This document shows, piece after piece, positions 12,466-24,224 of a stretch of 64,000 nt of DNA. Location: NCBI RefSeq assembly GCF_050624435.1, contig NC_134530.1:143880721-143944720 (forward strand), read 5' to 3'. The translations under genes were made by a program, and so were the position numbers. The DNA is from Tenrec ecaudatus. Taxonomy: Eukaryota; Chordata; Mammalia; Afrosoricida; Tenrecidae. Numbering within the stretch: position 1 is the stretch's first letter; every line of letters begins with the position of its first letter. Under the pieces are notes generated by a model, which was not told the DNA's origin, did not search any database, and was given only the letters and a program-made list of their open reading frames with translations.

Positions 12466-12884
12466 GTCAGCTGACCATACCTATAGGAAAAGGAAGGATG
12501 GTGTCTTAAGGCACGCCCTTTAGTGAAGTCCAGTGTAAAGATGTCCCTAAGGACACAAAGCATGTGAGTGGGTTACACCTTCTACTAAGGTCAGGGTTTA
12601 ACCCCGTCTTAATCCTGTCCATTAGTAAAGCAGAGAATTCCTTCCAAATTGGAGTAATAGCCACAGAAATAGAGCCTGGAATTCTAATCCGTCCCATTCG
12701 GAATTCTGGCTAGAAGGGCCAGACTAACAGACCATGCCTCAGGGTAGCAATGGCAGGCAATGATGGTGGCAGTGTATTAGAGGGCTCAGAAAGCAAACTA
12801 GAGTTTTGTATGATAGGATATTGATGGATGCAAGGTAAGCTTATAAAACATGTTTTTGTTATAACTAACTAGAGGGATATATTT

Positions 12885-13010
12885 ATTTTAAAAAATACAT
12901 TTTTGCTGAAACACCGCATAAGCCCCTTTTAGGCGGTCATTTGGTGTCACCCCCTCTGACAGGGCCATCTGGTGAGGTCCACCCTGCACTCCCCTCATGC
13001 CATCACTGTT
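12885..13010 (-). repeat. Unclassified dispersed repeat, copy 1
   Basis: Shares tttctgctgaaacac-like start and tcaccccctctgacag with 50470-50620 and, inverted, with 38265-38355. Family not recognised. Confidence 0.5.
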
Positions 13011-13304
13011 TGCATCACCCGTGGAAACCTCCCTCATGCCCACCTCTCCCTGCTGTCTCTCCCAGCTCCTGTGCCCCCACCGGCCTGAGGCTGTGGGCCC
13101 AGGAGATCCTGGGTCTGAGAATCGATCTGATTGTTGGATCCTCCTCCTCTTTCTGCAGAAGTGGACTCCTCCTTTGGCAGGATCAGGAGCTCCGGTGTCA
13201 CTGTCACCCCAGAGCTGCACTGCCACTACCCTCAACTGCCATGCCAGCCACCTGGCCCTGCCTCCTGAGTGGGCGCAGGCCAAGAGGGGTGGTGAGCGTG
13301 GGCA

Positions 13305-13945
13305 GGGGTTTCTGGAAGCATTCTTGCAGTTCCTACTTCACAATGCTGAAAGACTTCATGAGGCAGAAGGACCTTTGCAGACCCAATTCTCTTTACTGAG
13401 GGAAAGGGAAGTTTTAGGTATCATGGTCTCAAAAAGCACATGTCATTTCCGGAAAGCGTACCAGTCTGCTGGGGGCTGCGCCGGAGCTCAAGACTAAAGA
13501 TGGCCAGTTCCAGAGAGCGGGGAAGAACCATGTGAAAGAACACCCAACCCACACGTGCAGAACCAAGAGCTGCAAAGTCCCCAGCGGCCGAGGGAATGGG
13601 GGCCCTTAGAGGACCAGCAGGCTCTTATGCTGGACACATGTGGGGGAGTTCCCACCTCTGCTGCAGAGCACAGGGAACCAGAGAAGAGACCTGCAGCCTG
13701 CCCGAGGCCTGCTCTAACCCCTCCCATCCCCACTGGCTAGGAGGCCGTGGTTGATGCTTTGGCTGATCTTATTGGCTGCATTTAGGTGCACCTGTGTGAT
13801 GTCATGTTGCCAGTGCCTAGGTGTTTCCCATAGGTATTTGATGGGTGCCTGGCTTCCCTGCACCCTTTTATTGTGGTCCTGCCAGGTGATTTTTGCCTGT
13901 ACAGGCATTGGAGGGAAGAATATCCCTATTCTAGATACCTGTCAG
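13305..13945 (+). mobile_element. Probable solo LTR-like fossil related to the block at 2065-2630
   Basis: It shares ordered blocks with the sequence behind the integrase remnant: gagggaaagggaag, cctaggtgt, tgggtg/gggtggctg with cttccctgca, and tccctattct near the right end. There is no coding sequence. Because the partner copy follows a retroviral integrase remnant, a solo LTR of the same old family is the likely reading, but the TG and CA ends are not clear. Confidence 0.45.
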
Positions 13946-14046
13946 GCAGAAGGTCAGGGGATCTGAGGTGTGTCCTGGCTAGGGTAGGATTACCCAGTAA
14001 ACACAGGCTTCCTTGTGTTTAGTTACTAATCCATAGTGAACAATTT

Positions 14047-14072
14047 CACACACACACACACACACACACACA
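14047..14072. repeat. (CA)n microsatellite
   Basis: Thirteen CA units inside the right duplication copy; the left copy has a T-rich stretch at the same place. Confidence 0.95.
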
Positions 14073-14182
14073 CCACATCAAAGATTCTGTTGCTAGGTAT
14101 GACTGGCAGCTCGCTCTCCCACCCCCACGGCATCAAAACTTCTTTTCAAGTTTACAGCCCCTGACGGGAACAGGACTTGGCC

Positions 14183-14352
14183 CTAGTGCTTACTACTTGG
14201 ACTGCAGTCTGTATGGTGAACAGTTCGAAACTACCGTCCACTCTGAGGGAGAATGACGGGCTTTCTACTCCTGTCAACAGTTACAGCCTCGGAAAAGCAC
14301 AGGGCTCGCTCTGCGCCAGCACTGACCCGACTGACCCCATGGCAGTGAGACA
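14183..14352 (+). mobile_element. AfroSINE inside the right copy of a local duplication
   Basis: Same flanks as the copy near 10.1 kb (aacaggacttggccct before, gtaagcaggggcgtacttgg after), so duplicated together with its surroundings rather than inserted twice. Confidence 0.85.
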
Positions 14353-14402
14353 GGATCAGAGTGGCAAGGTAAGCAGGGGCGTACTTGGGCTTGCTGACTA
14401 AG

Positions 14403-15394
14403 TCTTTCCTGCGATCTTGACTCTGTAATGCTCTTCTGCCCTCAGGAAGAACAGCTGGTGGGTAGAACATTGTTCTTGTGGCAATCACGCCCTCCGTCAC
14501 AGGTCGGAGTGGCCTCGCCACCGGCGGAGCCACGCTGTCAGACCCCAGGCTAGGGGAGTCTAGGTGTTCTCTAAGGGCACACAGGAGTCAGGAGTCTCAG
14601 CTGGACTAAGGCAGGGCTCCCACATCCGAGGGTCTGACCCCCGGTGTAAACTGGGTTGTGGTGGCTCCGTGACACTGGTTCTCTGGACAGTCCTGCTGGC
14701 TCCCCGCTGGCCCCCTGCTGGCCCAACTCCTCCAAGGAAAAGCTCTCTCCCCTCTGGGACCGACACCCTCCTGTCACGGTCCTGCCCTGGGGGCGGCTGG
14801 CAGGGCATTTCTGCAGTGACACCGCAGACGGCAGCCTCCTTGCTGGGTCTGAGTGTGGAAAAGTGGGCTGAAATCTGAATTTCCTGCTGCTCCTGTGGCC
14901 ATTTGCGCCTCATTGACCAGGCCGGGGTCCTTCTCAACCATCAAGGGAAAGCTGTGGGGCCACGTTTGTTTGCTGTTCTCTGTCCGGGAGGTAGGCTGAC
15001 ACTGGGTTCCTGCAGAGGGGAGTCATCCTGCCCTGGCTCCCTGTGGGGTGCGGACTGAACCCTGGGTGGGGCAGCCCCGCTAGGGCAGCCTGGGCCACAC
15101 AGAAGCCTCGGGACGGCTGCAGGGGAGCAGAGCGCGGACTGAGCAAGGCCCCGGGGAAGGGAGGCCAGAGCTTTGCTCTGTGTTTCTGGTGTGTCTCTCC
15201 AGAACCTAGCAGGTGCCTGAGTCGGGGCAGAGGGGGCACTGAGGGACCAGGCGCCTTTTGTTTCAGTGCATCCAAATCTGTTTCACACTGGGCTCTTCCA
15301 GACTGGCACAGAAACAGCAGTTACTCCCTGGGATTCTCTGAACCAAAGCACTAAGTTGGGTTTGGCGTGCCCAAGGCCAGGCCCTGGGTGGAAC
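14403..15394. other. GSTM upstream flank
   Basis: Unique GC-rich sequence without recognised repeats or exons. It may hold distal control elements of GSTM, but I see no decisive motif. Confidence 0.5.
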
Positions 15395-15499
15395 TTGGTG
15401 GGGGCGGGGCTGGCCAGGAAAAAGTGAGAGAGGCGGAGCCAAGAGCCCATATCAGCTTACTAGCAGAAGGCAGTTCCAGAGTCCGGGAAAGCTTGCACC
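15395..15499 (+). promoter_or_regulatory. Probable GSTM proximal promoter and 5' UTR
   Basis: The stretch just upstream of the GSTM start codon carries a GC box (ggggcggggc, 15401-15410) of the Sp1 type, followed by purine-rich sequence. I see no good TATA box. The transcription start is inferred to lie roughly 40 bases upstream of the ATG by analogy with other GSTM genes; it is not visible in the sequence. Confidence 0.5.
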
Positions 15500-18400
15500 A
15501 TGCCTGTGATCCTGGGTTACTGGGACATCCGAGGGGTGAGTAAAGCGACCCCTTTGGTGGTGGAGGTGGGGGGCTGGCAGGGGTGCAGTGGGGTGGAAGT
15601 GCTGAGCAGCTGGGGGAGAATTTGGGGATGATTGCTCTTCCAGGCTTGGCTGGGGCTGTGCCTGGTCCTAGCCTGGCCTTTGGAAACTGATGGTCACAGG
15701 GCTGGGGCTGGGGCTGGCATATGGAGGAGCATGGAGGGAGTTTCTGGCCTGTCCCCTTCTGTTATTGGGGTGCCCTAACTGGAGGAAGAGAGTCAGGAGT
15801 CAGGACCCCTCAAGGCCATCGCTTCCTCTGCTCTCCCTCCAGCTTGCACATTGCGTCCGGCTGCTCCTGGAATACACCGGCTCAGACTATGAGGAGAAGA
15901 AGTACACCTACGGGGGCGGTAAGGGCGCCGTGTGTGGGCCCTCCACCATTTTTAACATGCTTTGTAAAAAGCAGCTCTTGCCCCACCTCTGCATGTCACC
16001 GCCTGAGTGATCTGGGGCCCGCCTCTGCCTGGGGCCCTGCGGCTAAGCACAGCACGGGCCTGCCTGTGCAGGACACTGGGGGGCGGGGGGATTGCTGCCG
16101 CCCTCAGCAATGAGGACTGGGGGTTATCCTCTCCGGAGATGCCAAACCAAACCCCTGCTGTGGAGGCTGCCTCACCTGGCAAGCCTTACTCCTGGGAAGA
16201 TTTGGCTTGGTGGGTCTCTGAGCTCCCAGAACCCCCTTCCCCAGACCCACTGGGCAAGACCTCCTGGATGGTTTCTGTGGGCGGGAGGTCCGATCCTCAG
16301 AACACGGTTCTCATTGGATTGTTTCCACCTCAGCTCCTGACTATGACAGAAGCCAGTGGCTGAATGAGAAGTTCAAGCTAGGGTTCGACTTTCCCAATGT
16401 AAGTCGGGGTGGGGGCAGGGACAATTGGCCCGAGGCCTGGCGGTGTTAGGGTGCCGAGCCCTCTGCCCTCCTCCCACTCCTGGTTCTCTCCACTGCCTCT
16501 CCGTGTGTTCCCTATGGCAGGTCATGCGGGTGCTGTACACATATGATTGAGGGCCTCCATGGGTCAGGCCCTCCGTGTGCCGGGTCCCAGCTGTGTCCTT
16601 GCACAGGGGCCGGGGCGCTGGGGGCCTGGTGGGATAGCAGAGCTCCCTATTGCTCTTGCAGCTCCCCTACTTGATTGATGGGCCTCACAAGATCACCCAG
16701 AGCAACGCCATCCTGCGCTACCTTGGGCGCAAGCACAACCTGTGTGAGTGGGCAGAGGCAGGGGCAGGGAAGGGGCACGGCCTGGCTGGGGGGAGGGGAG
16801 GATGCCAAGGGTGAGTGTCTGACGATCTGGTTACAGGTGGCGAGACAGAAGACGAGAAGATCCGAGTGGACATCATGGAGAGCCAGGCAATGGACACCCG
16901 AATGGAACTGGCTATGATGTGCTACAACCCCGACTTTGTGAGTTCTCCGTGGGCTGGGCCGGGCCAGGGCTGCGTTTGAGTGGGACTCAAGACTGTGCTC
17001 CCAGTGACAGTGGTCCTGTGTGCAACGGAATCCCCGGCTCCTCCGAAGGACCCTCAGTACTGCGTCATCTTCCTCCCTCTCACCCAATAAACGCTGCGAA
17101 TCAATCCCCTCTAGTCTGAGAATGAAGTCGACTCCCCAGCCTGGAGAGTGAGGGGTTCACTAGCTGTGGAACTTCTTCCCAATGCGGAGGGGCTTTGTCT
17201 TTTTAAAAGTAGGACATTGTTCATTATTCAGAAGTATTACAATGTTAAGTGAAGTTGCAAATGGTCTGTTTTCAGTGAAGTTGTTGATAACCCAAATGGT
17301 GAGTTTATAACCGAAATGGGCCTCGGGTTTCTCTGTGGTATCTGATGCGATCTACACATTTACCAGGGCAGCTCCTCTTGCACCACATCACGGTCTTCTG
17401 GCCAGACGCAGAATTGCAGAAGAAACTGTTAGGCCTTTTTTTCAACTGCTGATCTAGTCAAAGATTTTGTTTCTAGAATTGATAGACTTATTATATACAC
17501 TTAGACTATTTCCCTTGTTCCTGCCTGAAGGGCTTCCTTCTCAGATTTTGTTTTATAATCTCTGAAGTATGAGAAAAACATGGACTCTCCTGAGTTCTGT
17601 GTATACAGATTAACATTCTTATAAAAAGTTATTTTCAAAGGGGCACAAATAATGACCTAATACATGTCCTTGCTAGTTAGACGTTTTTAAGCATGATTCA
17701 AGTACATGTGTGCTTTGTCTGTTTACATTACATTCAAACTTGCTTATAGCTTTTCCTACTAAACTGTATGTCTATAAAGATTTCACAAATCCTCACTAGA
17801 TGAAGCAAAGGGGTCCTGGTGGAAATATAAACAGCTACTGCCGTTCTCTCATGCGGGTTTTGCGCTCCGGTTCCCGTCAACCAGGTGATCTTGTTCTTCA
17901 GGGAAGTTCATGGCTCCCTGGCTCTCCTCTTTCTCGGCCTGGTGCCTGCACTGCATGTTTCTGAACACGGGCGTTCACTCACCCACTCGGCTGAGCCTGG
18001 AAACCAGCAGCCTTGCCCGTGGTCACTGGGAGTGAGTTCACCTGCAGGACTGACTCCTGAGCTGCTTCCAGGGAGATTGTTTGACTTCGCAGCCCCTCCT
18101 TCCTCATCTCAGCAGAACAGGATCCACATCACCATTTTCTTTGATGTCCAGGCCAAGGTTTAAGAGAGGCATCTGTGATGTAATCTTGTCACGCTAAAGT
18201 GCAGGCTTTAGTGGCCAGTCAAAATCCTGCCGCTGGACAGAGGAAATATCAACTGTTTCTCTTGGCAGAACCTGCTTGATGGCCTCGTTTCTGCTTTTCA
18301 AGCATTTAATGATTTCTCCCTGGTGACAAGAATTCAACGATGGAAATGCTGAGATAGCGCTTCCTTAGATAAATCCCCCCGGGAGCTTTGAAAACCTGAG

Positions 18401-21400
18401 GGACTGCCTTCTAGAACTGTTATCCACTCTGCTGAGTCCCAGGCGCTCCCACAGTCTTGGTCTAGAGGATGAGCCTGGCCACAGAGACCCTGCTGAATCC
18501 CCTTTGAAGAAGCTGCAGGCCCAGCTGAGCCCGCAACGCCTGCAGCCGCCACCAGGGCGGCCCTCGTGCAGCTCCAGGCTTGGTGGGAGCTGAGAGGCTT
18601 CTCATGGGTCCTGATGACCAGCAGCAGTGTCGCCCAGAGTCTGTCTCTGCAGGGATGCCCTGCTGTCCCTCCTCCCTGTCAGCATCTCAAAGTCTCCTGG
18701 TCATTCAGGAGGCCATTCAAATGCCCTCCCGGTTCTTGTGCCCCCGACCAGCCAGAGCCCCGACACCTGCCCCTGAGCTCCTGTCCTTGTTTCTGCGCCT
18801 CTGAGTGCTTCCCTCGGGCAGGGCCTCAGCCCCGGAGCCTACTGACAGGCAGGTGGACTGAGAGCACAGGGGCAGTCAGATCAGTGTCACTCGCCTCTCT
18901 GCCTTCTGTTGCCCTGACAGAGGGGCCTTCTACACAGTCCCCACTGTCCCTCTGCCCCAGAGTCAGTGCCGACTCAGACGGACCCTGGGGGGCAGATAGA
19001 ACTGCTCCAAGAGATCCTGAGTCTGAAAGTCTTTCCTGGAGCTGACCACTCCTCTCTGTCGCAAGGAGTGGCAGGCGGGTTTGAACTGCTGACCTTGCGG
19101 TTAGCAGCCTGATGTCTAACCATAGTAGGGGTCTAAAGAATTCTGTTTGGATTCAGTGGAAGCCTGTGACCAGGGAGGGGAGTCTGAGGAGGATAGCAGC
19201 TCCCCCGGGGCCAGCTGGGTCAGCCATCAGTGGGGTAGCTGCCTTTCTCTGGGGAGGGAGAGTTTCTGAGGGAGGTGACAACTCTTTTCTGCCTCAGGAG
19301 AAGCTGAAGCCACAGTACTTGGAGGCCCTGCCTGGAAAGATGAAGCTGTACTCGCAGTTCCTGGGGAAGCGGCCGTGGTTCGCAGGGGACAAGGTAAAGG
19401 GGAAGGAGATGGTGACAGGTTGCTGTCAATCTTCCTGATGGTGGCACCTCAGTCCCACTCCTCCTTGGCTTTCTGCAGACCACTTTCGTGGATTTCCTGG
19501 CTTATGATGTGCTTGACATTCACCGTGTCTTTGAGCCTAAGTGCCTGGACGCCTTCCCAAACCTGAAGGACTTCATGGCTCGCTTCGAGGTAATGTCCCT
19601 GATTCCTTTTTTTTCTCCTTAAACAATTTACTGACTTGATTTACATATTATACAATTCTTTTAAATATATATGAGAAAGAGTTGTGCATTCATCAGCATG
19701 ATCAGTTTTAGGTCATTTTTCTTCATTCTCGCGTCCATTATTATGAGCTCTCGATTTCCCCAGCTTCCCTCCCTATAAAGCTATTAATCTGCTGAACATC
19801 TCTATAGATTCACCCGTCCTGAGTTTTATATAAGGGAAATTATATTTTTAAAGACCCGAGCACCACCTGCAGGATTAAACACAGAAAACTTCAATGCCTC
19901 CTCCCCCCAAAAGCAGACAATAATAAGTAGAAGAATGTAAGACGTAACCTAACAGTGTGTGCAGTCCTCCACCTTCCGCTGCACTCGGTCTGGGGCCAGA
20001 CTGCTCACATCCTTTGGTCCAAGGACCAAGGGAAGTCCACGGAGGCGTCTTTCCCGTGGGGCTCTGTGAAGGAATGTTTCACTCTCACTGTCACCTGCAG
20101 CCTTCTGCAAACCGAGTGTTCAGTGTTTAAATCGAGGTCACGCCTCCCCCTCCCCAACTAATTATGGGTTTATTATTAGTAAGTCTTCGGTTGGCGTGCT
20201 GCTTCACGGTGGATAAGACGAGACGTGATCCTTTCTGCTTGCAAGGCACCAGCTGATAGCTGAGCCCCACTCTGTTGGAACACCCCGATCTTCAGGGATC
20301 ATTTCATGAGGGCGGCGTCAGCAGGGCCACTGCACGGCTTCTCCTTAGACTCGGGCCTCCCTCCTGCTTCATTCTCCATCTCCTTGCCTGTCCCAGGGGA
20401 CTTTCCTCGTTTGGGAGCTCAAAGAAGCAAGAAGTGGCAGGCCTGGGCACTCGCTGTATGCCAGGCTCTGTCTGAGTGGTTTTCAGTTCAGGGGCTTCAG
20501 AGATGCTGTGCAAAGTGCCAGGACTTTCTAAGAGCTTCTGAAGCCTCCCGGCATTGTGCCAGCTATACTCCACACCACAGGAGACACCATGGATAAATGA
20601 TCAGCCCCGTTTTCTAGGTGAGGAAACTGAGGCGCAGGGGAGGGGCGTTTCAAGGTCACACAGCCTTTCACCCTGGGCTTCCCGTCAGCGCCCAGGGGCA
20701 GGAGCCAGGGCCTCTCTTTTAGGGAGAAGGCTGACCTTCTCTTGACTGAGTTTCACAGTCCGTGGAGAGTCGCTGAGGCGGAACTGAGGCGTGTGTCTCG
20801 CTGACAGTGCTAGGCCGGTGAGAAGGTTGGCTCGATATTACCTTCCCGAGACACAGACTTATTTATACTTGGCCCCCAGAATGCTTTGCGGCACTTGGAT
20901 CCGCGCCTGGGCCAGTGGGAATTCGCGGGTCTGCAGAGGTGCTGTGGTGGAGGGTCTGTGTGGGTGCCCCTGGGAGGACTTTCTCCAGGGTTCTCTGGTG
21001 GACCAGAGTGCTCCCTCCTCTTCTGCCGGTTCTGCCTCCTCACTGTTGAGGGCTCCCGTCTCTGAGATGGTCAGTGCGGGTAGTGTGCCTCATGTCCACT
21101 GACGCGCTCCTTGGACGAGGCCCTGGGTCAGGCACAGCGGGGCCTGCAGAGCTGGCCCTGCCCTGGAGCCTGCCCTCCAGCAGCACACATGTGGGGACAG
21201 GGCCTGGACACGCCCCTTACAGCCACTTGTCCATTGCACTTGACCACTCGGTTTCAGAGCAACCCAGTCTAGGTGGTCCTAGATTTGAGAATTAGAGGCA
21301 GTTAGCCAGCGGGTGGTCAGCCTGGAGTTCATGGTTCCTTCCCATGAAGACATGTGTTCCCTTGTTAGTTCTCATCTGGTTCTGGTGCTGGTCCAGGCTG

Positions 21401-22303
21401 AGCCCCTGGGAGGTGACAGAAGAGCTCAGAGGGCCGTGAAGGTCAGCTGTGGACGGCGGCCTGCAGTCTGCTGGGGCTTGATCTCACTGGCTGAGCGAGG
21501 TCTAGGGGTCTTTGAGCTGATCTGTCCTGCTGTGATAGTCCCAGCCCCCTGACTCTCAGACTGCCCAGCTGGAAGCACAGTGAGCCTGGGCTCAGGTATG
21601 GGCTGTGGAGCGTGGACTCCCCCAGTGGAGAGATTAGAGTCCGGCCCTGCAGGCCCTGCTCTCCCTTCTCCCCCTTGCCAACCTTCAGCCAGATCTGCTG
21701 AGTCATTCATTCCCGGAGGGCTGGGAGTGACTGCAGGTTGGCAGGCGGGCCCTGGGCCCCTTTTTGCTGCTCGGGCACCTCTATGTGTGCAGCTCTGGGG
21801 CGCTGGCCAGGAGCCATGAGCCTCCCCGTGCAAAAGGACAAAGTCTTTTCCACAGGGAGTGTGAGGTCTTCCGGTGGGGGCGGGGAGGGGCGCAAGGCCA
21901 GGAGAAGGAGCCCAGGCCTGGGAGAGACAGCCAGGGTGAGTCCCAGCCCTGTAGGGGACGGAATCAGTGAGCAGGGGAAAAACATTGAAAGGTCCGCCCC
22001 TCAGTTCCCCCTGGGAGAGATGGTGAGGTGACTGTGGAGTGTCCTGCAGCCAGTGCCAGGAGTTTTGTAAACCTCCTGTGGAACCTGTAGCACTTTCATC
22101 TGCCCGCCCTGGGCACCCCTCTGAGCAAAGGAGAATAATAGTCATAGAGGTATCGCATCAAATTCTTTATTCGAGGGAAACCTGAGCCCTGACCTTGTCT
22201 TTCCTCCCCTCAGGGCCTGCCGAAGATAGCCGCCTACATGAAGTCCAGCAAGTTCCTCCCCCGCCCTCTCTTCGGAAGGCAGGCCCAGTGGGGCAATAAG
22301 TAG
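15500..22303 (+). CDS. GSTM: Mu-class glutathione S-transferase, complete 8-exon gene
   Basis: Cytosolic homodimeric enzyme that conjugates glutathione to electrophiles. Coding exons are 15500-15535, 15843-15918, 16334-16398, 16662-16743, 16837-16937, 19298-19393, 19479-19589 and 22214-22303; every intron is GT-AG. The sizes 36/76/65/82/101/96/111/90 match the known GSTM gene structure and total 218 codons plus TAG, the usual family length. The protein starts [12 protein letters not shown], with catalytic Tyr7. The mu-loop region (about residues 34-51) contains APDYDRSQW, the glutathione-binding segment is [16 protein letters not shown] (72-87), Tyr116 is kept, and the C terminus is [10 protein letters not shown]. 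The ATG at 15500 has A at -3. It has the GSTM1/2/4/5 type N terminus and lacks the GSTM3-specific extensions, so the exact paralogue is not assigned. Residue 210, a substrate-tuning site in this family, is Gly. Intron 5 holds a COMMD8 retrocopy and an AfroSINE; intron 7 holds a MIR. All frames are open, so the gene looks functional. Confidence 0.96.
17830..18600 (-). pseudogene. COMMD8: Processed pseudogene of COMMD8, antisense in GSTM intron 5
   Basis: Reading the minus strand from about 18600 to 18035 gives, in shifting frames, the COMMD8 protein from near its N terminus (AQLGLQLL-like) to its C-terminal end ([10 protein letters not shown]-like). The clearest blocks are [20 protein letters not shown], where the family has [20 protein letters not shown], then [19 protein letters not shown], and [13 protein letters not shown] against LSLHLDVKENGEV. 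COMMD8 is a COMM-domain protein that acts in the Commander/NF-kB regulatory complexes, and its parent gene has several exons. Here the blocks follow one another without introns, so this is an mRNA-derived retrocopy. It has at least one frameshift near the start and several stop codons, so it cannot make the protein. The 3' UTR part probably runs further left, perhaps to the T-run at 17433, but I could not fix that end. Family comparison is from memory. Confidence 0.85.
18955..19128 (-). mobile_element. AfroSINE in GSTM intron 5
   Basis: agagtcagtgccgactcaga, gagtggcaggcgggtttgaa and ccttgcggttagcagcctga. Lies 170 bases upstream of exon 6. Confidence 0.85.
20440..20700 (-). mobile_element. MIR SINE in GSTM intron 7
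   Basis: tatgccaggctctgtctgag, ccccgttttctaggtgagg and aaactgaggcgcagggg then aaggtcacacagc are the core of an ancient MIR read on its complementary strand. Confidence 0.75.
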
Positions 22304-22785
22304 GGGCTGTAGACCCAGGAGAGGGGACAAGGAGCCGGCCTGACCACAGGAACCACCAGCCCGCTCCTCTGCTCCCCACTTCCTCACTGTCCCCCTCTCA
22401 CCACCCCAACCCTGCACTATCCTAACCCGTGAGAGCCCCAGCTCCCACCGCCCTTCTGCCATCTGGGTCTCTGGGAATGTGTGGGGAGTAAGGGGACAGA
22501 GGTACATGAATTCTTGCTACTTTCTTCCCTTCTCCCTACTCCTCCGTTCCTCACCAGGGGGTCCCCACCGAAGGGTGTTTGTGCCTAGGAACTTCATTCA
22601 TTCGAATCCATGAGGCCTTGTGTGTGTGCTTCTGTGGATCCTGCGGCTGTGGGGAGGGGACTGAGCTGGCCACAGGGGTGTCACATCCTGGAGGACTCCC
22701 TCTTGTCACCCTCACCTGGACATTCTCACTGATTCTGATCCCCCCCGCCCCCAACAATAAAGTCAGCAGAACACATTCCAATCTC
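22304..22785 (+). other. GSTM: GSTM 3' UTR
   Basis: Region after the GSTM stop codon up to just beyond the only AATAAA hexamer in the next 500 bases. There is no repeat in it. A 3' UTR of about 0.48 kb is reasonable for this family, but the cleavage site is inferred. Confidence 0.6.
22756..22761 (+). terminator. GSTM polyadenylation signal AATAAA
   Basis: Canonical AATAAA in the context caacaataaagtcagcag, followed by a T/G-rich stretch (cgtgtcattgtcattc) that can act as the downstream element. It lies 453 bases after the stop codon. Confidence 0.65.
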
Positions 22786-22827
22786 GTGTCATTGTCATTC
22801 ACCTTGGCTTTCACCTATCTGGAGCAT

Positions 22828-22912
22828 CAATTCATTGAGGAGAGCATCCATGTCTCATTGGACGGTTTATGTCTGATGCCCATCACGGTGCCTGGTCCTC
22901 AGTAAATGTGGA
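22828..22912 (+). mobile_element. L2 LINE 3' end fragment
   Basis: gagcatccatgtctcattgg, tgatgcccatcacggtgcct and ggtcctcagtaaatg match the mammal-wide L2 tail, 50 bases past the GSTM 3' end. Confidence 0.5.
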
Positions 22913-23484
22913 ACCAAACCTGGAAACTTTAAGGAACGGTTTCTGGGGGAGGCCTTGGAGAGCTGTCCGGTCGTGAATGGGTTTTGGACCTCTGAAGAGG
23001 TTGTCTCAGCCCGTGGCGGTCTACAATGAAGGCTCGAGATTGAAGCCCAGCATGTCTGGGAGAAGGCAGCATTGGCTCTCCCTAGTTGCTGGTTGACCAG
23101 GTCTACTTTTTGGGCTAAATTGGTCAGATCTGGCTGGTTAGGACGTGGTGTTACCTTACTCTCAGGCATCCCCAAGGAGCAGGGCTCACTGAGAGCCATC
23201 TGTAGGAGTCCAGTCCTCTGGTCATGGGCGCACCATGGAGCTGGGCCTCCCTGAGCATCCTCTGAGATTTAGCCCATAGCAGAGACAGGATTCGGGTACG
23301 AATTTTATTAGAGTTTGTCCAGGTAGTCACCCCCTACTATGTACTTTCTGTAGCTCTTCAATAAAAGGGCACCAAGAGGAACAACATTAACAATAATTAA
23401 TAAAGAAATGATTTAACATATAGAACTGGTGAGATAAAATATTAACAAAAGTCTGTAATAGACCAGATAAGAAACAAGCTAAAC

Positions 23485-23909
23485 TAAATGCAGTTACATA
23501 ATTTCATGGCAACTTGAAGATATAAACATGTACGGGCAGAGTCTAGCCCGTCAATCAGGTCACAGCCTGACGGTACCTCCTTATGGGTGCACCCTTCTCA
23601 TAAGGAGGGTCCTGGGGACCTCCCCCCACCTCTCTGCCGTCACCTTCCTGTTGAAAAGCCATGCTGGCAGCTGCCGAGTCCTGTAACGCTGCCAGTGCCA
23701 TTGGATCAACAAGACTTTGCACCCGCTGGCCGTTGATGCCCCTGCATTCTGCATTGTTGCCTGTGGCTGCATGAGTCTGAAGGGGGATGGATGGATTTAT
23801 GGACTCAATCTGGACTGGGTTGGGGTAATCCCTTCTTAAAATAAAAATCTCTCTTACGCATATATGAGTGTCACTGGACTTGTTTCTCTAGCCTAGCTGG
23901 CCTAGCACA
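23485..23909 (+). mobile_element. LTR-like fossil repeat
   Basis: Shares tagcccgtcaatcaggtcac, gactcaatctggactggg, a T-rich AATAAA-like stretch (cttaaaataaaaatctctct) and tttgtttctct-like 3' sequence with the copy at 40986-41499; ends in agcaca. It has no coding sequence. Confidence 0.6.
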
Positions 23910-24074
23910 GTAAACATTTATTAAACATGAAATTAAAAAATTTTGTGTGAAAATTTTAACATCTAAAAAGCAGAAGTGATAATAGAAAAGAAAAAATTAT
24001 AAGCATCAAGGGCAACTTTGAAAAAATATAAATAGTATAAAATATTAGGTCACATGACACAGGTATATATGCAG

Positions 24075-24224
24075 AGCAGGGTTTGGCAGATATCTTCTGT
24101 AATGTGTCCGAGACTAAATGGTCTGTCTGGCAGGCCACATGGCCTCAACCTGGGCACCTGTGAATTCTGCCACAGATAATCAAGAAAGGAATGGCAGTGC
24201 TCTGTTTTAATACAACTTTATATA
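24075..24224. mobile_element. Possible old hAT (Charlie/MER-type) fragment
   Basis: The order gggtttggcagatatcttct, aaatggtctgtctggcagg, ctgccacagataatcaagaa and ctgttttaatacaacttta resembles the mammal-wide hAT repeat whose ends mention 'cggcaaactttttctg'. Ends are not clear. Confidence 0.4.

Larger units (their letters stand above)
13190..14402. repeat. Right copy of a direct local duplication
   Basis: Same order of blocks as 9600-10230. It is longer because it holds the LTR-like block (13305-13945) and a CA repeat that the left copy lacks. Confidence 0.75.

Noticed and set aside
2531-15394. A second GSTM gene or pseudogene upstream of GSTM
   Set aside because: GSTM genes come in clusters, so I looked for exon words ([24 protein letters not shown]-like) on both strands and found none.
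21426-22145. 239-codon minus-strand open frame in GSTM intron 7
   Set aside because: No recognisable domain and low-complexity Pro/Gly/Ser composition expected of GC-rich non-coding DNA.
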